Positions 10,112 to 18,184 of a DNA stretch of 43,175 nucleotides are shown one piece after another. A program made the position numbers and the translations under genes. The notes under the pieces were generated by a model. It ran no database searches and was not told the origin of the DNA. It saw only the letters and a program-made list of their open reading frames with translations. Origin of the DNA: Rubripirellula obstinata (GTDB lineage: Bacteria > Planctomycetota > Planctomycetia > Pirellulales > Pirellulaceae); the NCBI RefSeq assembly GCF_001642955.1, contig NZ_LWSK01000046.1:1-43175 (forward strand), in the 5' to 3' direction. Numbering within the stretch: the stretch's first letter is position 1; each line of letters begins with the position of its first letter.

Positions 10112-11329
10112 ATGTCACAGGCAGCATCTTTCAAGCATGCCAAGATCAGCGTGGATGCCCTGAATGGTGATGAGCATCCGGAAGCCCTATTCCCAGTTTC
10201 ATCACCGGGAAAACCGTCGATTGGTCAAAACTCGCACACGCGGTTCGATGTGCTGCGGAATACGTGGACCGTCTATGCGACCGGTCGCGAAGATCGTCCG
10301 CACGAGTTTATCGAAGCCGGTGTTACGACGAATAAAAATCTTGATTGCCCGTTTTGCTGCGGCAACGAAGACCAGACGCCGAGCCCAACATGGGTCGGAA
10401 AAGTCGTTCGCACCAAAGATTCGGCATTCCGAATCGACACCAATCCGGATGACAAGCAACCATGTGATCCTGCGTGGACGGTTCGAGTGGTTCCAAACAA
10501 GTATCCGGCGGTGGACGCGTCACCTTTCCCGTCGGACAGCAAAACCCAGCTACCGCTCGCGCTATCAAACAGCTCGCCACTATTCCCCAGCAGCCCGGTC
10601 TTCGGCGGTCATGAAGTCGTCATCGAAAGCCGTCGCCACGCTCACTCGCTGACCGACGTCTCCATCACCGAAGCCGAACTTGTTTTTCGTGCTTATCGTG
10701 ATCGTTTGCTGCACTTCCGCAACGATCCAAATGTGAAGTACGCCAACGTCTTCAAAAATGTCGGTCAACAAGCTGGTGCTTCGTTATCTCATTCGCACAG
10801 CCAGATCGTTGCGACGAACCAAGTCCCGCCGATGATCGAGCAGTCGTTTGGTCGCATGAAACGCCACCGTGCAAGCACCGGATGCTGCCTGATGTGCGAC
10901 ATGGTTCGCGAAGAGCGGCGTCAAAAAGAACGCGTGATCGCTAGAGATGAACACTCCATTGCGTTTTGTCCCTTCGCCAGTCATTTGCCGATGATGGTCC
11001 GCGTCACGACCAAGCAACACCAAGAATGCTTTGAAGATCTGGACGATCAATCGCTCCGGTCAGTTTCCCGGATGGTTTACCGAGTGATCGGTTGGCTGGA
11101 AACGTTGCAACCCGGTGCGGCGTACAACTATTACCTCAGCACGAAGCCAAGCGGTATCGAAGATTCGTCCGAAGCCTTTCATTGGTCGATCGACATCTTC
11201 CCAAGAATCACGCAAGTTGCTGGCTTTGAATGGGCCAGCGGATCGATGATCAATCCGGTATTGCCCGAATTCGCCGCACGCCAGTATCGGTACCGAGCGA
11301 TCGCGGAAGATCCGCGTCTGACGCTTTAG
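10112..11329 (+). CDS. galT: Galactose-1-phosphate uridylyltransferase family protein
   Basis: This 405-residue member of the GalT branch of the HIT superfamily transfers nucleotide groups between sugar phosphates. The nucleophile motif HSHSQ lies at 227-231 (H229 is the expected attacking histidine), preceded by VGQQAGASLS. CPFC (79-82) is the first half of the usual zinc site. A second Cys pair (CCLMCDM) and the C-terminal ITQVAGFEWASG segment fit the family. Some relatives with HSHSQ act as ADP-glucose phosphorylases. Being between glgA and a glucan enzyme, that reaction is as plausible as the Leloir-pathway one. The ATG has TAAAGG about 10 nt upstream. The 205-bp gap before it shows no clear structure. 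Confidence 0.85.
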   Translation: MSQAASFKHAKISVDALNGDEHPEALFPVSSPGKPSIGQNSHTRFDVLRNTWTVYATGREDRPHEFIEAGVTTNKNLDCPFCCGNEDQTPSPTWVGKVVRTKDSAFRIDTNPDDKQPCDPAWTVRVVPNKYPAVDASPFPSDSKTQLPLALSNSSPLFPSSPVFGGHEVVIESRRHAHSLTDVSITEAELVFRAYRDRLLHFRNDPNVKYANVFKNVGQQAGASLSHSHSQIVATNQVPPMIEQSFGRMKRHRASTGCCLMCDMVREERRQKERVIARDEHSIAFCPFASHLPMMVRVTTKQHQECFEDLDDQSLRSVSRMVYRVIGWLETLQPGAAYNYYLSTKPSGIEDSSEAFHWSIDIFPRITQVAGFEWASGSMINPVLPEFAARQYRYRAIAEDPRLTL

Positions 11330-11519
11330 AGTTTTCCAGTTAACCCTGTAAAATTTGACAGCAAGGCACCAGACTCAGTTTAAGTCAACTCTGCCAAACG
11401 CCACAACCGATACAGCTCTAACCAGGAAGCTGCGCTGACACGGTAGACCATTGCTTTGTCAGTTTCATGCGATCTGGCTTTTAACATTCTTGGTCTCCCA
11501 CCCAGATAGATACCGCTCT

Positions 11520-13682
11520 ATGACTGCTGCCCATCTTTGCTTGGTTCTTCACAACCACCAACCTATCGGCAACTTTGACAACGTCTTCGAGCAAGCGTAC
11601 CAAGACAGTTACCTTCCATTTCTGGAAGTCTTTGAGCCTTACGAAAAGCTGCGGATCTCGCTGCACACCTCTGGCCCATTGATGCATTGGTTGGCCGAGC
11701 GACATCCTGAATACATCGATCGCGTCAGAATGCTGGTTGATGCTGGCCGGATCGAAATTATCGGCGGCCCTCATTACGAACCCATCATGACGATGCTGCC
11801 CGCCGAGGATCAGATCGGACAAATCCAAGCCTACAGCACTTGGCTGCATCGACAATTCGGCAGCACGCCGACTGGCATGTGGATGCCCGAACGCGTTTGG
11901 GAAACTTCACTGACCCGTAACGTTGTTGACGCAGGCATCGAGTACACCGTCCTGGACGATTACCACTTTCGCGGTGCCGGAATCAGCGACGATCAACTGA
12001 CAGGTTATTTCCTGACCGAAGACGATGGCCGGATGCTGAAAATCTTTCCCGGCAGCGAACGATTGCGATACACGATCCCATTCCGCCCCGTCGAAGAAAC
12101 GATTCAATACTGCCGCGAAGTATCCCAGGCGTCACCCGGTGCCGTCTTAACCTTCGGCGATGACGGCGAAAAATTTGGTACCTGGCCCGACACGCAAACC
12201 CACGTCTACCGCGACGGCTGGCTAAAGCGTTTCTTCAATGCGCTTTCCGACAACGCGGATTGGCTCAGCACGTGTACGCTGGGCGAAGCCGTTGCACAAA
12301 CGCCTGCCCAGGGAAAAGCGTACCTGCCCGATTGCAGCTACCGCGAAATGACTCAGTGGTCGTTGCCTGTCGAAGCCCAAGAAACGCTGGACGACCTAAG
12401 CCATAGCATGCACGACGACCCACGATGGGAATCGCTGCAGACCTACATCCAAGGCGGATACTGGCGCAACTTCAAAACCAAGTACGAAGAAACTAACGAG
12501 ATGTACGCCAGGATGATGGACATCAGCCGCCGGGTTCGCGAGGCAAAATCGGACGGCGTCGATGCAGGTGAATTGGCGGTGATCCGCGACCATCTCTATC
12601 GTGGTCAATGTAATTGTCCTTATTGGCACGGTGCGTTCGGTGGCGTTTATCTGCCTCATCTCCGCAACGCTGTCTACCAACACTTAATCGAAGCCGACAC
12701 GCGACTTGATCGTGCCTTGGGCAAAGACGCTGGCACTGTTGAAGCCACCGCCCAAGACTACGACTTTGACGGGCTGCAAGAAGTCCGGCTTAGCAACAAC
12801 AAACTTTGTGCCTGGATCGCACCCGGCAAAGGTGGCCGTTTGTACGAACTTGATGTCCGCGACATCAGCCATAACTTGCTCGCCACGCTACAGCGACGTC
12901 CCGAAAGCTACCATCGCAAAGTTTTGGCCGGACCCAGCAGCGGTGACGAAAACGTTGCCAGCATCCATGACCGTGTTGTGTTCAAACAAGAAGGACTGGA
13001 TCAGCAATTGCAGTACGACCAGTTCGCCCGCAAGAGTTTGATGGACCACTTCTACGATACCGAAGCAACCCTCGATTCAGTCCACCGAGGTGAATCGATG
13101 GAGCGCGGCGACTTTGTCGAAATGCCATTTGAAACAAAAATCCGCCGAGGTAGCGACCGCGTTCAGGTTCAGATGCGCCGCGAAGGAAACGCGTGGGGAA
13201 TTCCCATCACGATGACCAAAGCGGTCACGATGGTGGCCGACAGCGATCGATTGTCGATTGCTTACCTGTTGGAAAACCTGCCACAGGACCAACCGCTCCA
13301 CTTCGCCATCGAGATGAATTTCGCTGGCCTACCCTCCGGTGCAGACGATCGCTATTTCAGCGATTTAGACGGAAACCAACTGGGCCAACTCGGCCAACAA
13401 TTAGACCTTCACGGCGCGACCTACTTGGGCCTGTCCGACCGTTGGCTAGGAGTCGACATTTCGCTAGGCATTGATCGCCCCAGCGGAATCTGGGCTTTCC
13501 CCGTGGAAACAGTCAGCCAAAGCGAAGGCGGTTTTGAAGCCGTCCACCAAAGCGTCTGCGTCCAACCCCACTGGATCGTCACCCCCGACGCCAACGGCCG
13601 CTGGGCCGTACAAATCGAAATGGCAACCACCTGCGAACCAAGCACCCTCGCCATCAACGACCAGCAAACCATCGAGATCTAA
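11520..13682 (+). CDS. GH57 4-alpha-glucanotransferase / alpha-amylase with DUF1925-DUF1926-like C-terminus
   Basis: This 720-residue enzyme should cleave or transfer alpha-1,4-glucans. GH57 motifs are in order: HNHQP (11-15), GRIEIIGGPHYEPI (76-89), WMPERVW (121-127, with E124 the likely nucleophile) and FGDDGEKFG (212-220, with D214 or D215 the likely acid/base). The positions agree with the well-studied Thermococcus glucanotransferase. The C-terminal half (from about 370, with CPYWHGAFGGVYLPHLRNAVY) matches the DUF1925/DUF1926 region typical of that subfamily. The ATG at 11520 places HNHQP near the N-terminus as usual; an in-frame extension to 11451 is unlikely. No signal peptide is visible, so it probably acts on cytoplasmic glycogen together with GlgA. 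Confidence 0.93.
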   Translation: MTAAHLCLVLHNHQPIGNFDNVFEQAYQDSYLPFLEVFEPYEKLRISLHTSGPLMHWLAERHPEYIDRVRMLVDAGRIEIIGGPHYEPIMTMLPAEDQIGQIQAYSTWLHRQFGSTPTGMWMPERVWETSLTRNVVDAGIEYTVLDDYHFRGAGISDDQLTGYFLTEDDGRMLKIFPGSERLRYTIPFRPVEETIQYCREVSQASPGAVLTFGDDGEKFGTWPDTQTHVYRDGWLKRFFNALSDNADWLSTCTLGEAVAQTPAQGKAYLPDCSYREMTQWSLPVEAQETLDDLSHSMHDDPRWESLQTYIQGGYWRNFKTKYEETNEMYARMMDISRRVREAKSDGVDAGELAVIRDHLYRGQCNCPYWHGAFGGVYLPHLRNAVYQHLIEADTRLDRALGKDAGTVEATAQDYDFDGLQEVRLSNNKLCAWIAPGKGGRLYELDVRDISHNLLATLQRRPESYHRKVLAGPSSGDENVASIHDRVVFKQEGLDQQLQYDQFARKSLMDHFYDTEATLDSVHRGESMERGDFVEMPFETKIRRGSDRVQVQMRREGNAWGIPITMTKAVTMVADSDRLSIAYLLENLPQDQPLHFAIEMNFAGLPSGADDRYFSDLDGNQLGQLGQQLDLHGATYLGLSDRWLGVDISLGIDRPSGIWAFPVETVSQSEGGFEAVHQSVCVQPHWIVTPDANGRWAVQIEMATTCEPSTLAINDQQTIEI

Positions 13683-13774
13683 TCACAACCAACGAAGCAA
13701 CTGTCCTGAAACAAGTTCCTTATTTGGCAAACTCTCTCGTAGCTGGGCCCGCCAGGGTTCAGTCGGGTAGAGCT

Positions 13775-13917
13775 CAACGCCGTGAAGAGTTTTGGTCTCG
13801 GAAAACACGTGTTAGTTCGTTTAGCCGCGTGGGCATCGCCCCGCGCGTTCGGTGCCGCACGACGCGCGGGGCGATGCCCAACGCGGTTAAACGATTGAGA
13901 AACCCTTCACGGCGTTG
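13775..13917. repeat. Palindromic ~143-bp element, complete copy B
   Basis: This complete copy has the same length and end sequences as copy A at 336-478, with about two substitutions (one in the loop, one in the right arm). It lies in the 263-bp gap between the convergent GH57 and frr genes, 28 bp beyond the frr stop. Its right end is followed by GGCGATGCCCATGCGGTTTAACGG, which repeats part of the right-arm sequence. No flanking direct repeat is evident. Confidence 0.9.
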
Positions 13918-13945
13918 GGCGATGCCCATGCGGTTTAACGGATTG

Positions 13946-14506
13946 TTATTGGTCCGTTACTTCTGCTTCGCGAGCCTTTGCCATCTCTGAAGCCTGGGCC
14001 TCGAACTTCTTGGTCAATTCTTGGACGTCATCCTTCAGCGTGTCGCGTTCGTCTTCGCCAATCTCTTTCTCTTTTTCGGCGGTGTCGGCGGCCTTGTTGG
14101 CATCGCGACGAATGTTGCGAATCGCAATTTTGGCATCTTCGGCTAGCTCTTTGATTCGCGAAACCATTTTCTGACGCACTTCGGTCGAAAGCGGTGGCAC
14201 GTTCAATCGAATCAAACGGCCATCGTTTTGCGGGTTCAGTCCAAGATCGCCCGCGACAATCGCTTTTTCAATTTCCTTGATCGTCGCCGCGTCGTAGGGG
14301 CGAATCACGATCTGCTGAGGCTCGGGCGTGCCGACCGAAGCTAGCTGTTTCAGCGGAGTTGACGAGCCGTAAACATCCACCTTGATCGAATCGACCAATC
14401 CGGGCGTGGCGCGGCCGGTACGGATTCCAGACAGATTGTTTTGCAACACCGAAATTGCTTTTTCCATGCGTTCTTCGGCGTCCATCAATGTTTCTGCGAC
14501 TGACAT
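13946..14506 (-). CDS. frr: Ribosome recycling factor
   Basis: RRF works with EF-G to split post-termination ribosomes. The 186-residue protein has the family's hallmarks: LSGIRTGRATPGLVDSIKVDVYG near residue 25-47, the loop with PLKQLASV, NDGRLIRLNVPPLSTEVRQ, and a long helical C-terminal arm (IRNIRRDANK). The start ATG has AGAGGA upstream. It is the last gene of the rpsB-tsf-pyrH-frr cluster, 76 bp after pyrH. Confidence 0.98.
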   Translation of the reverse strand: MSVAETLMDAEERMEKAISVLQNNLSGIRTGRATPGLVDSIKVDVYGSSTPLKQLASVGTPEPQQIVIRPYDAATIKEIEKAIVAGDLGLNPQNDGRLIRLNVPPLSTEVRQKMVSRIKELAEDAKIAIRNIRRDANKAADTAEKEKEIGEDERDTLKDDVQELTKKFEAQASEMAKAREAEVTDQ

Positions 14507-14582
14507 GATGCGTCCTCTTTTTGACGAGTGCTGTTGCTAAAAGTAAAAACGTGAAGGGTAAAGATTGAGTCGAAAATCTGGG

Positions 14583-15326
14583 TCAAGCTTTGCCGATCCA
14601 GGTGCCAACGGTATCACCTGAAATTGCTTTGACAATGTTGCCATCTTTCTTGAAGTTAAAGACCAAAATTGGCTTGGCATGTTCATGACAAAGCGCGATC
14701 GCGGTAGCATCCATGACCTTCAAGTTTTTTTCAATCACATCCTTGTACGACAAGGATTCGTACAAGACGGCGTGAGGATTCTTTTCCGGATCATCGCTGT
14801 AGACGCCATCGACTCGCGTTGCTTTCAGGATCACGTCGGCATCCAATTCTAACGCGCGTTGCGCTGCCGCGGTGTCGGTGGTCACAAATGGGTTACCGAT
14901 TCCCGCGGCCAAAATCACGACGCGATTTTTTTCTAAGTGGCGAATCGCTCGACGGCGAATGAAGGTTTCGGCGAACTTTTCAATCGGGACAGCCGACATG
15001 ACTCGGGTTTGCAGCCCAACGTTTTCCAGGGCATCCTGCATTGCCAATGAATTGATGACGGTCGCCAGCATTCCCATTGAATGGGCGGTCGATTCCTGAA
15101 CAAACGAATTGCTACCCGAAAACTGAGCACCACGCAGAATGTTGCCGCCGCCGATCACGATCGCAATCTGGCATCCACTTTTGTGAGCGTCTGCAATCTG
15201 GGCCGCGATCTGGCCCGCTTCTACACCGCTAATCCCACGACCACCACCGTCGGCCAAGCTCTCACCGCTGAGTTTCAAAATGACGCGTTGGTATTGAAGC
15301 GATGACGGTTCAGGATCGTTTGACAT
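14583..15326 (-). CDS. pyrH: UMP kinase
   Basis: This amino-acid-kinase-fold enzyme phosphorylates UMP to UDP using ATP. The 247-residue sequence shows [15 protein letters not shown] near the N-terminus, the nucleotide loop [11 protein letters not shown], the middle segment [30 protein letters not shown], and [19 protein letters not shown]. The C-terminus has MDATAIALC. All expected regions are intact. It sits between tsf and frr in the conserved order, with a terminator-like hairpin just upstream, so it may also have its own promoter. Confidence 0.98.
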   Translation of the reverse strand: MSNDPEPSSLQYQRVILKLSGESLADGGGRGISGVEAGQIAAQIADAHKSGCQIAIVIGGGNILRGAQFSGSNSFVQESTAHSMGMLATVINSLAMQDALENVGLQTRVMSAVPIEKFAETFIRRRAIRHLEKNRVVILAAGIGNPFVTTDTAAAQRALELDADVILKATRVDGVYSDDPEKNPHAVLYESLSYKDVIEKNLKVMDATAIALCHEHAKPILVFNFKKDGNIVKAISGDTVGTWIGKA

Positions 15327-15381
15327 GAGCGGTATGCAAAAAAAGTAACAGGATGAGTGAGTGGCCGATGAATTAGATCAT

Positions 15382-15424
15382 AAACAAAAAAACCTCGCTG
15401 AACCGAGTGGGCCAACGAGGTTTC
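15382..15424 (-). terminator. Rho-independent terminator between tsf and pyrH
   Basis: Read on the minus strand, an 8-bp stem (arms at 15416-15423 and 15390-15397, AAACCTCG with CGAGGTTT) is followed by a run of seven T residues (complement of the A-run at 15386-15392). It lies about 110 bp past the tsf stop and about 55 bp before the pyrH start. It would end or attenuate the rpsB-tsf transcript. The stem is followed by TTTCTTTG on the plus strand, so weak bidirectional use is possible. Confidence 0.7.
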
Positions 15425-15462
15425 TTTGTAGTTTGGATTCGGCCAGGACAGGCCTTCAATCA

Positions 15463-15521
15463 CAACCCGAACGCGTAAGCGAGGGATCTACGTGAAATCC
15501 CCGGCTTACGCATTCGGGTTG
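15463..15521. repeat. Palindrome, AACCCGAACGCGTAAGCGAGGGA family (copy 2)
   Basis: Arms at 15463-15486 and 15498-15521 are inverted with a few mismatches (right arm CCGGCTTACGCATTCGGG) around an 11-nt loop. It shares its arm with 5163-5232 and 17961-17978. It is 14 bp beyond the tsf stop codon on the minus strand and precedes the T-run terminator. Confidence 0.8.
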
Positions 15522-15535
15522 CGAAAAATTCAGTG

Positions 15536-16513
15536 CTAACCTACTGAAACGCGACGGAATGCAACGATTTCAGCTTCCGAGCTAAGATCCTTGGTAGCAG
15601 CTTCCACTGTCTTGCTATCGTCCAAAGCAAAGAACTGGCTCAGCAGACAACGCTCTTGATCCAACAGCGTGTTGTCGGCGATGAAGCGGTCCATCTTACC
15701 GGGCACGATCTTGTCCCAGATTTTCTCTGGCTTGCCTTCGGCTTTCAGTTCCGCCTTGATCGCGTCCTCAGCAGCGGCCAAAACCTCCGGCGTCAACTGA
15801 CGACGACTGGCGAACTGAGGAACATTCTTGACTGGCTTGCCAAGGTTTTCCTTTTCGTTCAATTCATTTTCGGCGATGATCTGTGCTTGAAGCGACTCGC
15901 ACTCTTTCGCAACAAAATCTGCCTCGAATTCATCGGGATGCAGAATCGATGGGCTCATCGCGGCGATGTGCATCGCGACACCGCGGAAGAACTGCGACGC
16001 TTCGTCTTTGCCGCCGTCTTTGTAGGAAACCAAAACGCCGATCTTGCTGCCCGCGTGGATGTACGAGGTGATGTTGTCGCCTTCGATGACTTGAAAGTCC
16101 GACACTTCGATCTTTTCGCCGATCTTGCCGGTTTCCAGAACCAAACGTTCGCCGACGGTGGTGTCGTCCATCTTCAGACCGATAACGTCTTCCTTGGTCT
16201 TCGCACCCGCGTCCATCGCAAGCTTGGCAACGGTTTCGGTCAATTCGATGAACGCTTCGTTCTTGGCAACGAAGTCAGTTTCGCAGCTTAGTGCCAACAA
16301 AATGCCTTTGTTGCCTTCGGTCATCGCGACGACCACGCCTTCGTTGGCTTCACGATCGGCACGCTTGGCGGCGACCTTCTGGCCCTTCTTGCGAAGGTAA
16401 TCCAAAGCACCTTCCAAATCGCCACCGGATTCTTGCAACGCCTTCTTGCAATCCATCATGCCAGCGCCGGTCGACTTCCTCAGTTCGCTTACGTCTTTTG
16501 CTGAAATAGCCAT
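15536..16513 (-). CDS. tsf: Translation elongation factor Ts
   Basis: EF-Ts regenerates EF-Tu-GTP by promoting GDP release. The N-terminal UBA-like segment (ISAKDVSELRKSTGAGMMDC, about 3-22) and the EF-Tu contact motif CETDFVAKNEAF (about 76-87) are clear. At 325 residues it is somewhat longer than the E. coli protein. AGGAAG lies shortly before the ATG. It follows rpsB after a 182-bp gap that contains a stable hairpin. Confidence 0.98.
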   Translation of the reverse strand: MAISAKDVSELRKSTGAGMMDCKKALQESGGDLEGALDYLRKKGQKVAAKRADREANEGVVVAMTEGNKGILLALSCETDFVAKNEAFIELTETVAKLAMDAGAKTKEDVIGLKMDDTTVGERLVLETGKIGEKIEVSDFQVIEGDNITSYIHAGSKIGVLVSYKDGGKDEASQFFRGVAMHIAAMSPSILHPDEFEADFVAKECESLQAQIIAENELNEKENLGKPVKNVPQFASRRQLTPEVLAAAEDAIKAELKAEGKPEKIWDKIVPGKMDRFIADNTLLDQERCLLSQFFALDDSKTVEAATKDLSSEAEIVAFRRVSVG

Positions 16514-16610
16514 ATTTCTTCTTCCTACAAGATCTTAAATTTTCGTTGATTGAAACATTCTTGGAACAGCCCCGACGTCGAAAGGTTCGGGCACGCTGAA
16601 CCGAAAAGAG

Positions 16611-16642
16611 GAACGCCGGGCCAATGCCTTGGCTCGGCGTTC
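16611..16642 (-). terminator. Intercistronic hairpin between rpsB and tsf, possible attenuator
   Basis: On the minus strand, a 13-bp stem with one G-T-type mismatch (arms at 16630-16642 and 16611-16623, GAACGCCGAGCCA with TGGCCCGGCGTTC) has a 6-nt loop and is followed by CTCTTTTCGG. It lies midway between the rpsB stop and the tsf start. The T-tract is short, so partial termination or mRNA processing is more likely than full termination. A similar rpsB-tsf intercistronic structure is known in E. coli. Confidence 0.5.
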
Positions 16643-16695
16643 GCTTAAATTATTGACCGAACGCGTTCGTCGCCGGCCGCTTTACCAGGAATGGC

Positions 16696-17565
16696 CTAGC
16701 CTTCGGCTGGTGGGTCCGCCGCAGGGGCAGCTTCTGCAACCGGTGCTGCTTCCGCAACGGCCTCGGCCGCTGGTTCCGCTGCAGCAGGTGCGGCTTCGGC
16801 AGCAGGTGCGGCTTCCGCAGCAGGTTGCGGTGGCGCGGCTGCTGCTGGAGCTGGTTTCTCGTCGCCGCCCTTGCTCATCGCGTGCTGGCCCTTGCCGGCG
16901 ATCACTGCGTCCGCCATTTGCTTCAGGATCAATTCGACGCTGCGAATTCCGTCATCGTTACCGGGAATCGGCAAATCGACTTGGCTGGGATCGCTGTCAG
17001 TATCGATCAGCGCAACCGTTGGGATGCCCAATCGCTTGGCTTCGCGAACTGCATTGCGTTCTTTGCCGGGATCGACAATGAACAAGCACTCAGGAAGGCG
17101 GTTCATGCTGCGCAAACCGTTCAAGTTGCGGTACATCTTGCGGTATTCGCGGTTGAGCGACGACTGCATCTTTTTGCTGTACTCATTGATCCGCTCGCTG
17201 GTTCGCAATTCTTCCAGCTCTTCCAGGCGGGTCAATCGGCTGCGAATCGTGCGGAAGTTGGTCAGCGTTCCACCAAGCCAACGCTCACTGACGAACGGCA
17301 TGCCACAACGAGTTGCCTGGGCTTCGACGGCTTCACCAGCTTGACGCTTGGTACCGACAAACAGGATCAGGCTACCGCCAGCGGCGACTTGGCTGAGGTA
17401 TTTTTTGGCTCGGAGCATTCCGCGAAGCGTTTCACGGATGTCCATGATGTAAATCTGGTTTTTGCGACCAAAGATGTACGGAGCCATCTTTGGATTCCAC
17501 AAACTGGTTCGGTGGCCAAAATGCACACCGGCTTCGATCATTTCTTTGACGATCGGATTTGACAC
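16696..17565 (-). CDS. rpsB: Small-subunit ribosomal protein S2 with Ala/Pro-rich tail
   Basis: S2 binds late to the 30S subunit and helps recruit S1. Residues 1-230 are a standard S2: [17 protein letters not shown] (11-27), [14 protein letters not shown] (94-107), and the [13 protein letters not shown] segment (201-213). Residues 231-289 form an added tail rich in Ala, Pro and Glu with repeated AEAAPA-like units. This is absent from most S2 proteins and is probably disordered. The start codon is GTG at 17565 with AAGGA upstream. It is the first gene of the rpsB-tsf-pyrH-frr cluster. Confidence 0.98.
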   Translation of the reverse strand: MSNPIVKEMIEAGVHFGHRTSLWNPKMAPYIFGRKNQIYIMDIRETLRGMLRAKKYLSQVAAGGSLILFVGTKRQAGEAVEAQATRCGMPFVSERWLGGTLTNFRTIRSRLTRLEELEELRTSERINEYSKKMQSSLNREYRKMYRNLNGLRSMNRLPECLFIVDPGKERNAVREAKRLGIPTVALIDTDSDPSQVDLPIPGNDDGIRSVELILKQMADAVIAGKGQHAMSKGGDEKPAPAAAAPPQPAAEAAPAAEAAPAAAEPAAEAVAEAAPVAEAAPAADPPAEG

Positions 17566-17621
17566 TAGCGTAGTTTCCTTAGTTTTTTTCCCGTCGCGGG
17601 CTACGAGAGAGAGCTTTGCGG

Positions 17622-17656
17622 AATCAGATTCGGTGAATCTAATCAGATTCGGTGAA
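17622..17656. repeat. Direct repeat in the rpsB leader
   Basis: AATCAGATTCGGTGAA occurs at 17622-17637 and again at 17641-17656, a 19-bp period, 57-91 bp upstream of the rpsB start on the minus strand. Such a duplicated site in a ribosomal-protein leader could bind a regulator or form alternative RNA structures, but this is inference only. Confidence 0.6.
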
Positions 17657-17839
17657 CCAAAATGACGCGAAATCCCGACTCCAGGGCATTCGTGGACGTC
17701 AATCGACGCCTAACTCACGGTCGCCCTTCGTCCCTTTTGCGAAGGATTTGGGTGTAAAAAACTGCGAGTCCCTAGGAAAGTCCATGGAATTCCCGCAGTA
17801 ATTGGGATGCGAAGATTAGCGAAACACGGGCGTGGAGGC

Positions 17840-17888
17840 AAGACACTGTTAAAGACACTGTTAAAGAACACTGTTAAAGACACTGGCA
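17840..17888. repeat. Short tandem repeat, four 12-13-bp units
   Basis: Units reading AAGACACTGTTA start at 17840, 17852, 17864 (with one extra A) and 17877 (variant ending GGCA). Similar degenerate units follow to about 17912. The tract lies in the non-coding 619-bp interval between the divergent rpsB and CotH-protein genes. I see no reading frame worth reporting here. Confidence 0.75.
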
Positions 17889-17926
17889 AAGCACCCCGGC
17901 AAGACACTGGACTAATCGGTTTTCTG

Positions 17927-17978
17927 AGCGAGGGATTTTCTATCCAGACAAGATCCCTCGCTTACGCGTTCGGGTTGG
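17927..17978. repeat. Palindrome, GCGAGGGAT / CTTACGCGTTCGGG family (copy 3)
   Basis: GCGAGGGAT (17928-17936) pairs with ATCCCTCGC (17953-17961). The right side continues CTTACGCGTTCGGGTTGG, the same arm as in the repeats at 5163-5232 and 15463-15521. The matching left outer arm is missing, so the copy is partial. It lies about 210 bp upstream of the chosen start of the CotH protein. Confidence 0.7.
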
Positions 17979-18184
17979 CAAACGGGGAACCGTTTCTAAC
18001 TCAACAAGCTGTTGCGATGCCAGTCGCTAACCACACCGAAGGGCGTTTCCCACCCCCTCTTTGTCGCATCATTAAACCGGGAGTTTATTGCGGATAATGC
18101 TATGTGTTTGTCGCGTTAGGTATGCTGCAAGGTGCAACTGCAGGGCACAAACACTCTTTTTCCCGAATCGCGATCTCTTCGTTC

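Noticed and set aside
16825-17562. 245-codon ORF antisense to rpsB
   Set aside because: It is a shadow of a strongly conserved gene; its composition mirrors the complement of S2.
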